Source: Bacteroidota bacterium (GTDB lineage: Bacteria > Bacteroidota > Bacteroidia > CAILMK01). Taken from it: a DNA stretch of 32,748 bases. Made by a program: the position numbers and the translations under genes. Positions 7,624 through 14,925 of this stretch are shown here, one piece after another (position 1 is the stretch's first letter; each line of letters opens with the position of its first letter). Location of the stretch: positions 1 to 32,748 of the forward strand of contig JABDBQ010000030.1 in NCBI GenBank assembly GCA_013288555.1. The letters are read 5' to 3'. The notes under the pieces were generated by a model. It saw nothing but the letters and a program-made list of their open reading frames with translations. It was not told where the DNA came from and did not search any database.

Positions 7624-8331
7624 ATGGCAACTACCTCAGAATTAGAAAAAACCGTTAAAGATATTGTGAACGAAGCCTTCGACTTACGGGATGGCAAAAC
7701 TGTTCCCACAACCGAATCATTGGGACTTGCAAACTCCGGCATTAACTTAAATGCAACGATGCTATACGCCGATTTAGCTGATTCTACCGAGCTGGCAATA
7801 TATGACAGAAAGATGACTGCAAAAATTTATAAAGCATTTCTAGCCTGTGCCTCCAGGCTCATTAAAGATACAGGTGGGGAAATCAGAAGTTTTGATGGAG
7901 ACCGTGTTATGGGAGTGTTTATTGGCGACTATAAAAATACTTCTGCCACAAAATGTGCTTTGCAAATAAATTACGCCTTCCAAAAAATAATCAAGCCGGC
8001 ATTTGAAGCAAAATATGAGGCAATCAGAAATGGAACCATAAAACTGGCTCATTGTGTGGGAGTAGACACATCGGAAGTTTTAGTGGTTCGCGGTGGGATC
8101 AGAAAGGATAACGATTTGCTTTGGGTGGGGCGCGCACCAAATATTGCCGCCAAATTAAGCTCAATTCGAGACGGTTCATACTACACTTATATTTCCGATA
8201 CCGTCTATAATCAGCTGAACAGTGAATCAAAGGTTGATAAGAATGGCAAAAATATGTGGGAACCCAGAACCTGGGCCGCCGTTAAAGGCGTATCGAGCAT
8301 TTACAGATCAAATTATTGGTGGAGCGTTTAA
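7624..8331 (+). CDS. pycC: Pycsar pyrimidine nucleotide cyclase (PycC)
   Basis: A 235-aa class III nucleotidyl cyclase domain protein. ATMLYADLADST near residues 44-54 supplies the first metal-binding Asp (D50). GGEIRSFDGDRVMGVF (84-99) supplies the second (D93 in GDR). WVGRAPNIAAKLSSIR (about residue 160) is the conserved substrate-side helix. Together with the adjacent PycTM gene (1-nt spacing) this is the two-gene Pycsar arrangement, in which phage infection activates synthesis of cUMP or cCMP. Which pyrimidine is used cannot be read by eye. There is no additional N-terminal sensor domain, as in the compact Pycsar cyclases. Confidence 0.88.
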   Translation: MATTSELEKTVKDIVNEAFDLRDGKTVPTTESLGLANSGINLNATMLYADLADSTELAIYDRKMTAKIYKAFLACASRLIKDTGGEIRSFDGDRVMGVFIGDYKNTSATKCALQINYAFQKIIKPAFEAKYEAIRNGTIKLAHCVGVDTSEVLVVRGGIRKDNDLLWVGRAPNIAAKLSSIRDGSYYTYISDTVYNQLNSESKVDKNGKNMWEPRTWAAVKGVSSIYRSNYWWSV

Positions 8332-8375
8332 TTAGTGGAAATCATAAATTCGCTAAACCATTTGGAGCTATTTAC

Positions 8376-8448
8376 ACATAATGCGAATTATGTAAAAGGG
8401 TTAAATTTTTTCTACCTCCCTGTTACATAATTCAGCCTCGCATTATGT
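8376..8448. repeat. Pair of related palindromes in opposite orientation
   Basis: Site A (8376-8393) is ACATAAT-GCGA-ATTATGT. Site B (8425-8448), read on the minus strand, is ACATAATGCGA, then GGCTGA, then ATTATGT: the same palindrome with six extra bases, in inverted orientation. They lie 31 bp apart just after the Pycsar genes. They could be recombination sites, ends of a small non-autonomous element, or remains of an inserted cassette. No coding sequence is evident nearby. Confidence 0.5.
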
Positions 8449-8778
8449 TGACATAGCGGCAATGTCCCATAATCCCATCCCCTCCAGCAGATACGGTCAA
8501 AAGTGTTCAGCCCTTCGATCACAGAAACAGCTTTTCCGGTTGAGGTCACGGCGTGGGCGAAATAGGAAATGCTGTCGGCCAAGTGCACCTCTTAGATTTT
8601 TCGCAACAGCCTGCACAGAGTGCGGTAAAGTGAGAAAAAGCTATGTGGTGCAGGCTTAAAAGCTCAGGGATTATGAGGACATATAGGGCGGCAAAAATAC
8701 AGAGGGAGCACGAGGTACGAGGGCGCTGGATTTTTGGCGTCCGCGAATTATATTAGAGTTAAGTTTCTTAGTGAGCGC
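8449..8778. other. Non-coding spacer with a 9-bp inverted repeat
   Basis: No convincing gene was seen. The base composition is more GC-rich than its flanks, and the only sizeable frame (about 8462-8659) has an improbable Arg/Cys-rich translation. It holds an inverted repeat, AGCCTGCAC at 8608-8616 and GTGCAGGCT at 8648-8656. The change of composition and the palindromes at its left edge suggest inserted or decayed DNA. Confidence 0.4.
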
Positions 8779-8807
8779 TTGTTTGCAATTTATATTGTTT
8801 ACGTTTG
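8779..8807 (+). promoter_or_regulatory. Bacteroidota-type promoter of the peptide gene
   Basis: TTG at 8779-8781, then 18 nt, then TACGTTTG at 8800-8807, an exact TAnnTTTG match. The expected transcription start about 7 nt downstream gives a short leader before the ATG at 8834. Confidence 0.6.
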
Positions 8808-8833
8808 TATTTTATAAACTTAAAGTCAAATTT

Positions 8834-9034
8834 ATGAACAAAATTAATGAAAATGAACTTGTTGTACACGTTAGAAAAGGCGTGAACGTCAGAGTTGTTG
8901 AAGTTGATGACAGTAATGACCTTGAAGGAAGGGACATTAAAGTACAAGCCGACAACAACCTTAAAATTGAGGTGAATCGCATTGATGCAAAAGATTTAGG
9001 TAGCGTAGCATCAAAAGTTGCACTTTGTGGTTAA
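8834..9034 (+). CDS. 66-aa peptide, possible RiPP precursor
   Basis: A small acidic/polar peptide with no membrane segment. The first 50 residues alternate charged and beta-branched residues (ENELVVHVRKGVNVRVVEV), as in a leader. The end is DLGSVASKVALCG with a single Cys next to the last residue. The ATG at 8834 is preferred over an upstream in-frame GTG because the TACGTTTG promoter lies between them. A 17-bp stem-loop begins 5 nt after the stop, before a gene for a PqqD/RRE-like plus diiron-type enzyme. Separate promoter, high-copy-style hairpin and adjacent modifying enzyme are the usual layout of a RiPP structural gene. The peptide matches no named family I recognise, so the role is inferred. 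Confidence 0.6.
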   Translation: MNKINENELVVHVRKGVNVRVVEVDDSNDLEGRDIKVQADNNLKIEVNRIDAKDLGSVASKVALCG

Positions 9035-9038
9035 ATTT

Positions 9039-9080
9039 ATTGGATAAAGAGGGATTTAAAAACATTCCTCTTTATCCAAT
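9039..9080 (+). terminator. 17-bp stem-loop between peptide gene and enzyme gene
   Basis: Fourteen perfect pairs (ATTGGATAAAGAGG with CCTCTTTATCCAAT), extended by G-T, A-T and T-A to 17 with an 8-nt A-rich loop. Only a weak T tract follows (TTTG). It is best explained as a partial terminator or mRNA-stabilising hairpin that makes the upstream peptide transcript more abundant than the enzyme transcript. Confidence 0.7.
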
Positions 9081-9101
9081 TTGTAAAATTGAAATTCAAA
9101 A

Positions 9102-10103
9102 ATGCTAGAACCAACATATATTCCAAGACTTAGACATTGTACTTTACTTGCAGGAGAGGAAAACGAACCAATTACCATGATTGTTGGAAAGTCCTACTTC
9201 CAGATTTCTACTATTACAGGAGGAAGGGATAGGTTTTTGAAAGTAAAAAGTTTATTTGACGGAAGAAATACGATCAAAGAAATTGCAGATAAAACAGCCG
9301 TGCCTATTGAGGATATAAGCGAAATAGTAAGTGGGTTTAAAGACATTGGAATTTTAAGGAGTGAAATTCCAATCGAAATGATAAAGACGTATGAGTTTAT
9401 AGCAAAAGTCACTGATAGTTGCGACATGTGGCAAAAGCAAATAGGCTTCCACAGATTATTTAGCCTTTTGGACAATGAAAGTTGCAGAAAGGAAGTATTT
9501 ATTGGCTGGCTACTTGAAACTTATCATTATGTAAAATCAGCATCAAAGCACATCGCAGTTGCTATTTCAAATTGTAAAAATGAAGAATGGCGGGAATTAT
9601 TAGTTAGCTATTTCACTGAAGAATATGACCACTCAGGTCTATATTTAGAGTCTCTGATAAAAATGGGATTAGCTAAAGAAGATGTTATAAATGCCCATCC
9701 AATTATTGGCACCATGTCTTTAATAAACATGCTGTGTGAAATTGGCAGGCAAAGTAGTTTATCATACATAGCCTGTACATCACTATTTGAAGCGAAAAAG
9801 AATGACTTTGAAAGTGCAAAGAAAAAATTCTTAGAAATAAGCAAGATTTATGGTTTTGATTTGGACGTTGTAAATCCGATTATTGAACACATGAGAATGG
9901 ATGTTGCTGCCGGACATACCAGCCTATTATCTGAAGCATTGTCCGAATACAACGTGATTGATGCAAAAGAAGCGCATTACGCTGTTAACTGCGTTCACGA
10001 CTTAAAACATGCTTTTGATCAATTCCACGACCAAATTATTCAATACTATTCTGACGTTTCAAATTATGTCCCCCGGCTTAAAGTTGACTACTTTTCTTTA
10101 TAG
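9102..10103 (+). CDS. PqqD/RRE-like domain fused to haem-oxygenase-like diiron (HDO/PqqC-like) enzyme
   Basis: A 333-aa protein. Residues about 10-90 (YFQISTITGGRDRFLKVKSLFDGRNTIKEIADKTA... then VSGFKDIGIL) follow the PqqD-like/RiPP-recognition winged-helix pattern seen in PqqD and in the N-termini of RiPP cyclodehydratases. Residues about 125-320 are an all-helical domain with candidate metal ligands in ETYHYV, FTEEYDHSG and EHMRMDVAAGH, resembling iron-containing redox enzymes of the PqqC/CADD/HDO superfamily. Spacing in the last motif (H-x3-D-x4-H) is two residues longer than the form I know. It lies 67 bp after the 66-aa peptide gene. It probably binds and oxidatively modifies that peptide, but substrate and reaction are unknown. 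Confidence 0.6.
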   Translation: MLEPTYIPRLRHCTLLAGEENEPITMIVGKSYFQISTITGGRDRFLKVKSLFDGRNTIKEIADKTAVPIEDISEIVSGFKDIGILRSEIPIEMIKTYEFIAKVTDSCDMWQKQIGFHRLFSLLDNESCRKEVFIGWLLETYHYVKSASKHIAVAISNCKNEEWRELLVSYFTEEYDHSGLYLESLIKMGLAKEDVINAHPIIGTMSLINMLCEIGRQSSLSYIACTSLFEAKKNDFESAKKKFLEISKIYGFDLDVVNPIIEHMRMDVAAGHTSLLSEALSEYNVIDAKEAHYAVNCVHDLKHAFDQFHDQIIQYYSDVSNYVPRLKVDYFSL

Positions 10104-10172
10104 TTGAAGGGGATTTTCTTATTAGATGTTTTATAAAGGACATAAGGAACAATCAGACATAAAAGAATTAGT

Positions 10173-10204
10173 TAAAATGCTCGAGTAGTAAAATGCTCGG
10201 GTAG
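10173..10204. repeat. Tandem 16-bp direct repeat
   Basis: TAAAATGCTCGAGTAG (10173-10188) is followed immediately by TAAAATGCTCGGGTAG (10189-10204), with one mismatch. It abuts the long palindrome that follows. Confidence 0.75.
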
Positions 10205-10283
10205 CAAGATTGCCTGTCGCTCCGTGGACAGTAGTCTTCACGTTCGGACAGGCAATCTTGCGGGGTTGCACCCCGAACCCCGC
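10204..10283. repeat. Compound palindromic element (15-bp stem plus GC hairpin)
   Basis: GCAAGATTGCCTGTC (10204-10218) pairs perfectly with GACAGGCAATCTTGC (10247-10261) around a 28-nt loop. It is followed by GCGGGGTT (10260-10267) pairing with AACCCCGC (10276-10283), with an alternative inner GGGGT/ACCCC hairpin. The element is far more GC-rich than its surroundings and looks like a REP-type or mobile palindromic repeat rather than a terminator, since no T tract follows. Confidence 0.6.
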
Positions 10284-10392
10284 TAAACCCAAAATACATA
10301 TAATTCATGGGTTAATAAAATTTTTTACACATTTATCTTGATTGATTAAAGAAAATGGTATTGTTGTTATTAAAAATATATTCAACCAAAAT

Positions 10393-10809
10393 ATGAGAAA
10401 TCAAGGCAATTACAATCTTGTAATGGAAGGATTAAAAAAAATGCCCGAAACTTGGGATGCTGATTTTGAAAAAATGTATTCGCAAATTGAAAACGAACTC
10501 AGGGCTAACGAAAATGTACTATGCACAATTTGCAGAAAGAAAAGTGTAATTTTCTCTTCCAATACAACTTATCTGTTGATGATATTAACTCAGCATAGAC
10601 TTTTTGAGTTTGGGTTACTTGGTAATAGTCGTAATTATTTGCCGGATGATTGTGAGTATGAATTCGGTGGTGTTTTTGGAGGGTTTTATATGATTGATAC
10701 GACCACCAGATCACAATCTCGAGAGGTATTAGATTTTGTGGATGATTTAGCAGATTTAGCAAAATTTAACTTGAGTATAATAAATGTTTTCAGAAAGCAC
10801 GAAAAATAA
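10393..10809 (+). CDS. Hypothetical protein, 138 aa
   Basis: No family recognised. The protein is soluble, mixed alpha/beta, with a CTIC pair near residue 45, a central LLMILTQHRLFEFGLLG stretch and an acidic tail (VLDFVDDLADLAKFNLS). I used the ATG at 10393. An in-frame TTG at 10342 would add 17 residues and cannot be excluded. The gene stands alone between the palindromic element and the mobilisation operon. Confidence 0.5.
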   Translation: MRNQGNYNLVMEGLKKMPETWDADFEKMYSQIENELRANENVLCTICRKKSVIFSSNTTYLLMILTQHRLFEFGLLGNSRNYLPDDCEYEFGGVFGGFYMIDTTTRSQSREVLDFVDDLADLAKFNLSIINVFRKHEK

Positions 10810-11083
10810 GCGTAGCTTTTTAGAGCATACTACGCAATATTGGCTTTATTCAAATAATTTTATCGGCCTATTTTCCTATTAGTTGGTCAGATTCTACTAT
10901 CCTTAATTATCCCTAATGACATTGTGTCAAAGAAAATCTTTGGCATAACTTCTGTAAAAGTATTTTTCAGCGCATCTGCGTTAAATAGTATCTGCTTTCT
11001 GCTCGATACTTTTTAAGCTCAATTTTTTAGTAACCCTTTTTCGGTTCGTTTGATCTTTGCGTTCGCAACTAATTCTTAAATCT
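10810..11083. other. Intergenic region before the mobilisation operon
   Basis: No gene was seen. It contains a small palindrome, TGACA-TTG-TGTCA at 10917-10929, and a near-consensus -7 element (GATCTTTG) about 25 bp before the coupling-protein start. An origin of transfer could lie here, upstream of the mob genes, but no characteristic oriT sequence was recognised. Confidence 0.35.
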
Positions 11084-12493
11084 ATGGATACTTTTTTCGC
11101 ATCCTTACTCAAAGTCCTATCTTTTATAGGCAGCCTGATTGGCGATTTTTTCTCTGCCCTAATTGATGCCTTTGAAAAGAAACAGGGCTTCAATGCAGAA
11201 TTTGGCAGTGAAGGTGATGTCGCTTCACGTTTTAACAAAGGATTTTTGATTTCAAAACACCGGAAACTTACCCGGAGACAATCCTTTGAAAACGTGCTTT
11301 TGGCGGGGCCAACTGGCTCAGGAAAAACAACCAGGTTGTTGCTTAAAAATTTGTACACGCTCAAAAATTGCAGCCTGATTATAAACGACCCAAGCAAAGA
11401 ATTGTATTTCAAGGCAAGCGGATATATGGCACAGTATTTTAACCTATTGACCCTAAATTTTTCGGACAGTTCTATGAGTTCGGGATATAACCTGCTTTCA
11501 CGGGTTAAAAAGCCAAGCGATGTCCATAAAATTGCGGCAATGCTTGTGGCTACTACCATCGGTAAAAATGCCAGTGATCCATTCTGGTCTTTGCAGGCTA
11601 AGAGCCTGCTTTCGTTATTCATCCGGCTGGTTATGTATCAGGAACCACACTATCAAAATATGGCAAATGTTCTCCATTTGCTCAACCTGTTTGCGGCTGA
11701 ATATGACAGGGTTGACAGGCTCGTTGCGGGTGCAAATGATGAAAAGCTACTCCTTGACTACAAATCATTTGTGGCAATGCCAGAGAAAACTTTAATGAAT
11801 GTTGTGGCAAGCGGCAAAGCCGCCCTGGAGATATTTGAAGACCCTGAAATTGCCCGTGTTACTGCCCACGATTCTATTGATTTTGATACGCTCCGGTTGT
11901 ATCCATTTGCCCTCTTTATTCATAACAGCATCAGCGACCAAAAATATGTTTCCGTTCTGAACTCTATTTTCTTTGAACAGCTCTACGGCCATTTTTTGAA
12001 CAAACTTCCGGCAAAATCTGAAAACGACCTCTTTATCATTATGGAGGAAGCGAGTTCAATGTATATCCCAACATTGCCAATTGCCATCAGCAATACCCGT
12101 AAGCACCGGATTGGCAACCTCATTTGTGTCCAAACGCCGGGGCAGCTTTCCACGTATTACAAAGATGATTCTGAGAATATTACAGCAAATTGTGTTACCA
12201 AAATATTTCTTCCCGGACAGACTTCAATGGACGTTTTGAGGGATATTGAAGCGTTGAGCGGCAAAACAACCTACGTTGATAAAAAAGGGATTGAGAAAGT
12301 TAAGTCCCTCGTAACCATTGATGAAATACGTCAATTGCACAAAAACAGGGTGCTTATCCTTTCTGGCAACCATCCCTTAATCAAAGGCCGGACAAGTCCG
12401 TATTTTAATTCTCTCATTTACAGTTCATACAGCAATATGGAGCCAATGCCTCTTACCGGGGACATTCCACCTGATCCAATAGCATATCTCTGA
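11084..12493 (+). CDS. traG: VirD4/TraG-type coupling protein (T4CP)
   Basis: A 469-aa ATPase that would link the relaxosome to a type IV secretion channel. A hydrophobic N-terminal stretch (about residues 5-28, FASLLKVLSFIGSLIGDFFSAL) is followed by Walker A GPTGSGKTT at 75-83, a TraG/TraD-type body, and a Walker B-like segment DLFIIMEEAS around residue 315. I chose the ATG at 11084 over an in-frame ATG 27 bp upstream because the hydrophobic segment then starts near the N-terminus. Its stop overlaps the next start (TGATG), so the three mobilisation genes are translationally linked. No other T4SS channel genes are visible in the window. Confidence 0.85.
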   Translation: MDTFFASLLKVLSFIGSLIGDFFSALIDAFEKKQGFNAEFGSEGDVASRFNKGFLISKHRKLTRRQSFENVLLAGPTGSGKTTRLLLKNLYTLKNCSLIINDPSKELYFKASGYMAQYFNLLTLNFSDSSMSSGYNLLSRVKKPSDVHKIAAMLVATTIGKNASDPFWSLQAKSLLSLFIRLVMYQEPHYQNMANVLHLLNLFAAEYDRVDRLVAGANDEKLLLDYKSFVAMPEKTLMNVVASGKAALEIFEDPEIARVTAHDSIDFDTLRLYPFALFIHNSISDQKYVSVLNSIFFEQLYGHFLNKLPAKSENDLFIIMEEASSMYIPTLPIAISNTRKHRIGNLICVQTPGQLSTYYKDDSENITANCVTKIFLPGQTSMDVLRDIEALSGKTTYVDKKGIEKVKSLVTIDEIRQLHKNRVLILSGNHPLIKGRTSPYFNSLIYSSYSNMEPMPLTGDIPPDPIAYL

Positions 12494-12924
12494 TGAAATT
12501 CCGTAGCAAAGCCCTTTGGCAATATCTAAATGATACCGGAGCCTTACAAGGCTCCCAGGAGGATATTGAACGCGCTAAACGGAACTACAGACGGGAATAT
12601 AAGCGGAAATGGAGACAGGATAAAGTTATCAAACCTATTGAGCTACGACCTGGGTTTACTGCCAGAGAGTATAAGGAATTGAAAATAGCCGCTAAGATGG
12701 TAGGTTTAACGCCAACCATCTTTATCAAACAATCTGCATTAGCCTCTGCGGGTGTAGGAAAAGCCATCCCAGAAAAAGCAAAACTTCTGTCAGTATTACA
12801 GTTAGTTAGCATGGTTTCCATTGCAGTTTTCAAAGCCAAACACGGCAGAGCAACAGATATACAAACCGTTGCCAGTTCTATTGAGCAGGCAGAGAAGATA
12901 TTGCTCGAATATCTCAAAGACTAA
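12493..12924 (+). CDS. MobC-like relaxosome accessory protein
   Basis: A 143-aa basic protein. The Arg/Lys-rich first part (RAKRNYRREYKRKWRQDK) is followed by a ribbon-helix-helix-like segment, IELRPGFTAREYKELKIAAKMVGLTPTIFIKQSAL (in two parts: strand, then two helices), as in mobilisation proteins that bind oriT and help the relaxase nick DNA. It sits between the coupling protein (1-nt overlap) and the relaxase (11-bp gap), the usual place. No cysteine or membrane features. Confidence 0.7.
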   Translation: MKFRSKALWQYLNDTGALQGSQEDIERAKRNYRREYKRKWRQDKVIKPIELRPGFTAREYKELKIAAKMVGLTPTIFIKQSALASAGVGKAIPEKAKLLSVLQLVSMVSIAVFKAKHGRATDIQTVASSIEQAEKILLEYLKD

Positions 12925-12935
12925 TTCTCATCTAC

Positions 12936-13817
12936 ATGATTGTCAAATTACTTTCAAGACATAATGCAAGTTATGATTCGTTGATAGGTTACATATTAAA
13001 GGGCGCCCGTGCCAAAGGCAAGGAACCGCAGGTTTTTACCCATAACCTCCGTTCTGAAGATAAAAAGGGATGGGTGAAAGAATATATTGAAAATGAGGCG
13101 CTCAGGCAGCATCCCCGTTCCAACCAGGTGTACCTCTATCACGAAATTATTTCATTCTCTAATAAGGAAGAAACTGGCGCAATCACCAAAGAAATGTTGG
13201 ATGATATTGGCAACCAATACATTTCCTTGCGTGGCAAAGACGGCGTTTTTATGGGTGCGGTACACCAGGAAAAAGGCCATACGCACATTCACTTTTGCAC
13301 TTCTGGTGTAAAGTTCAGAACGGGTATGGCATTCAGGATGTCCAGGTACGAATTGCAGGGGGTCAAGATTAAACTTCAGGAATACCACAAGCAAAAGTAC
13401 CCGGAGATTAAACAGAGCTTCCCAAAGCACGGGAAAGGCCAGGAGTATGTAACTGACAGAGAATGGCAGGCAAGGCACAAGGATGAACGTGCTGTACTGA
13501 AAAGTGAAATCAGCGCCCAAGTCAAAAGTTGTTTTGACGTGGCAAAATCACAGAAGGAATTTCTTGAGCTTTTACGGGACAAGGGCTTACACCATTATGA
13601 ACGGAGCGGAAAAGCCACTGGCATCACCTATGAGGACACTAAATTCCGGTTCTCCCGTATGGGTATCAGCAATGAGCAATTTAATGGATTAGCCGTTGAC
13701 CGGGCTGAAGAGCAAAAAGCCCTGGATGAAATCCAAGCTATCAGGGATGGCAAAGAAGAAAGGGCCATGAAAGAAAAAGATATAGATGACCAGGATTTGG
13801 ATATGGAAAGAAGATAG
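12936..13817 (+). CDS. Relaxase/mobilisation nuclease (MobA/VirD2-like)
   Basis: A 293-aa protein. The N-terminal relaxase domain has candidate catalytic Tyr residues (Y13, Y19), the YLYHEIISF strand near residue 67, and the metal-binding three-His motif HTHIHF at 115-120. It would nick oriT and lead the transferred strand. The C-terminus is a charged helix with an Asp/Glu/Lys-rich tail and no helicase or primase extension. The protein is short, consistent with a mobilisable or Bacteroidota-type ICE relaxase. It is the last gene of the coupling-protein, MobC-like, relaxase operon. Confidence 0.85.
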   Translation: MIVKLLSRHNASYDSLIGYILKGARAKGKEPQVFTHNLRSEDKKGWVKEYIENEALRQHPRSNQVYLYHEIISFSNKEETGAITKEMLDDIGNQYISLRGKDGVFMGAVHQEKGHTHIHFCTSGVKFRTGMAFRMSRYELQGVKIKLQEYHKQKYPEIKQSFPKHGKGQEYVTDREWQARHKDERAVLKSEISAQVKSCFDVAKSQKEFLELLRDKGLHHYERSGKATGITYEDTKFRFSRMGISNEQFNGLAVDRAEEQKALDEIQAIRDGKEERAMKEKDIDDQDLDMERR

Positions 13818-13848
13818 TATTTATATGCTGTTAATCAGGTAGTTGACA

Positions 13849-13989
13849 GATAACCCATTTGTTGTTAAAATAGCCATAAGGTGTGGCCTGTGCCTTCTGT
13901 CACAGCTTTCCCCTTCAGGGGAATTTGGAAACACTAGTTTCCAAAAAAACCACACTTTTCATTGCTATTTACATTCGTTGTGGGTTATC
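13849..13989 (+). ncRNA. Candidate structured leader RNA (cloverleaf in a closing stem)
   Basis: Five nested or adjacent stems can form. P1: GATAACCCA 13849-13857 with 13981-13989. P2: 13878-13886 with 13950-13958 (core GTGTGG/CCACAC, one G-U). P3: CTGTG 13888-13892 with CACAG 13901-13905. P4: TTCCCC 13908-13913 with GGGGAA 13918-13923, TTCA loop. P5: TTTGGAAAC 13924-13932 with GTTTCCAAA 13937-13945, ACTA loop. P2-P5 make a compact four-way junction of 81 nt. It is not a tRNA: there is no T-arm consensus. It could be a cis-regulatory leader of the 274-aa gene, a small RNA, or an ssDNA structure used in transfer. Confidence 0.45.
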
Positions 13990-14030
13990 AAAAGGAGTCC
14001 AGGGTCCTTGTTGTTAACCCATAAATTTTT
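13981..14030 (+). terminator. Attenuator-like hairpin before the 274-aa gene
   Basis: TGGGTTA (13981-13987) pairs with TAACCCA (14015-14021), with an inner AAGGA/TCCTT stem, followed by TAAATTTTTT. The left arm is the same sequence that can pair upstream with 13849-13857, so the two structures exclude each other, as in attenuators and riboswitches. Confidence 0.4.
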
Positions 14031-14037
14031 TATAGAA

Positions 14038-14862
14038 ATGAAAACAAGCACTTTAAAAACAAAAACCCTAAACCTTCACAAAATTGAAAAACTGATGACC
14101 CACAAAACCGATGCTTTAACTCCCAGGATTATTGACAAAATATTTGGGACAACAGTATTTGTTGACGAGGATCTGCCAGAGTTTCTGACCGCTTCCCGCA
14201 TGAAGGAACTCCATAACCAACAGATTGGAATGATTGCTTTTCCTCAAATTACAATGAAAGGAATCTATGAACAATTTGAAAACAAGCAATCAGGCGAGGG
14301 ATTACTCCTTTTTGACAACGCATTGGAACTCTATGGTGAAGAAACCTTTTTCCACGAAGAAGGACAGCGTCCAGGACTTTGTTTAATGGGGATGAGATGT
14401 ATTCCCGGAAGCAAAGGAAAGGATTCCCTTTTCCAGAGCCTTATGCTCGTGGACTACGTTAATTATGTGCTCCCGGAACTGTCAAAAACAGTTTTTTGGA
14501 AAGATGCGTGCGCCGAGCTTAAACAACAAACGCCAGTATTCAGGAACATGATAAATTCAGCCAGGCAGGAGGAAACCGTAGAACCTATTTGTAACCTTGA
14601 GGTTAACAAATATTTCCGCCCACGGATTTCTGAAGTGTTTTCATATGCAACCGCATATGAAAGGCATCACGGAACCCGTATCTTTGAAGATGAGTACACA
14701 CTAACCAACACCGTTGCTCATCAGCCTACACAATTTGTCAGTTTTGGAATTTTCGATGATGATGATGGCGCCAACATAGAAGGCATTCAGCCGGACTATG
14801 GAGTAGAAGGCACAGGGGTTTCGTTCTTTTGCAGCCTTGATTGGTTGAAGGCTGTAATCTGA
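14038..14862 (+). CDS. Hypothetical protein, 274 aa, behind a structured leader
   Basis: No family recognised. It begins with a Lys/Thr-rich segment, followed by mixed alpha/beta sequence with FFHEEGQRPGLCLMGMRCIPGSKG in the middle and an acidic run (FDDDDGANIEG) near the C-terminus. There is no signal peptide or membrane span. I chose the ATG at 14038 because the upstream in-frame extension runs through the hairpin leader and has no protein-like character. It lies after the relaxase gene and may be a mobilisation-associated protein. Its 3' end faces the ABC-transporter operon across a shared hairpin. Confidence 0.6.
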   Translation: MKTSTLKTKTLNLHKIEKLMTHKTDALTPRIIDKIFGTTVFVDEDLPEFLTASRMKELHNQQIGMIAFPQITMKGIYEQFENKQSGEGLLLFDNALELYGEETFFHEEGQRPGLCLMGMRCIPGSKGKDSLFQSLMLVDYVNYVLPELSKTVFWKDACAELKQQTPVFRNMINSARQEETVEPICNLEVNKYFRPRISEVFSYATAYERHHGTRIFEDEYTLTNTVAHQPTQFVSFGIFDDDDGANIEGIQPDYGVEGTGVSFFCSLDWLKAVI

Positions 14863-14867
14863 TAACT

Positions 14868-14900
14868 GATAGCCGTGTATCCAATGGATTCGCGGCTATC
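14868..14900. terminator. Bidirectional hairpin between convergent genes
   Basis: GATAGCCG pairs with CGGCTATC, with an inner ATCC/GGAT stem, between the ends of the 274-aa gene and the ABC permease gene. T tracts are weak on both sides, so termination efficiency is uncertain. Confidence 0.55.
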
Positions 14901-14925
14901 TTCATACCTGGCCAACATATCCTTT

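Noticed and set aside
8462-8659. Open frame of 65 aa in the palindrome-rich spacer
   Set aside because: The translation is Arg/Ser/Cys-rich with no protein-like pattern, there is no promoter or coupled neighbour, and it spans an inverted repeat.
10204-10261. Palindrome as an integron attC site
   Set aside because: The stem is perfectly paired and lacks the GTTRRRY and RYYYAAC boxes and the unpaired bases typical of attC.
10981-11622. 213-aa minus-strand frame over the coupling-protein start
   Set aside because: It lies opposite the clear Walker A region of the coupling protein. Its sequence is the antisense shadow of that gene.
12585-12917. 110-aa minus-strand frame over the MobC-like gene
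   Set aside because: Entirely antisense to a gene with a better-supported product and operon context.
13878-13958. Cloverleaf as a possible tRNA gene
   Set aside because: Length and four arms are suggestive, but there is no T-arm GTTCGA-type consensus, no D-arm GG and the stem lengths do not fit a tRNA.
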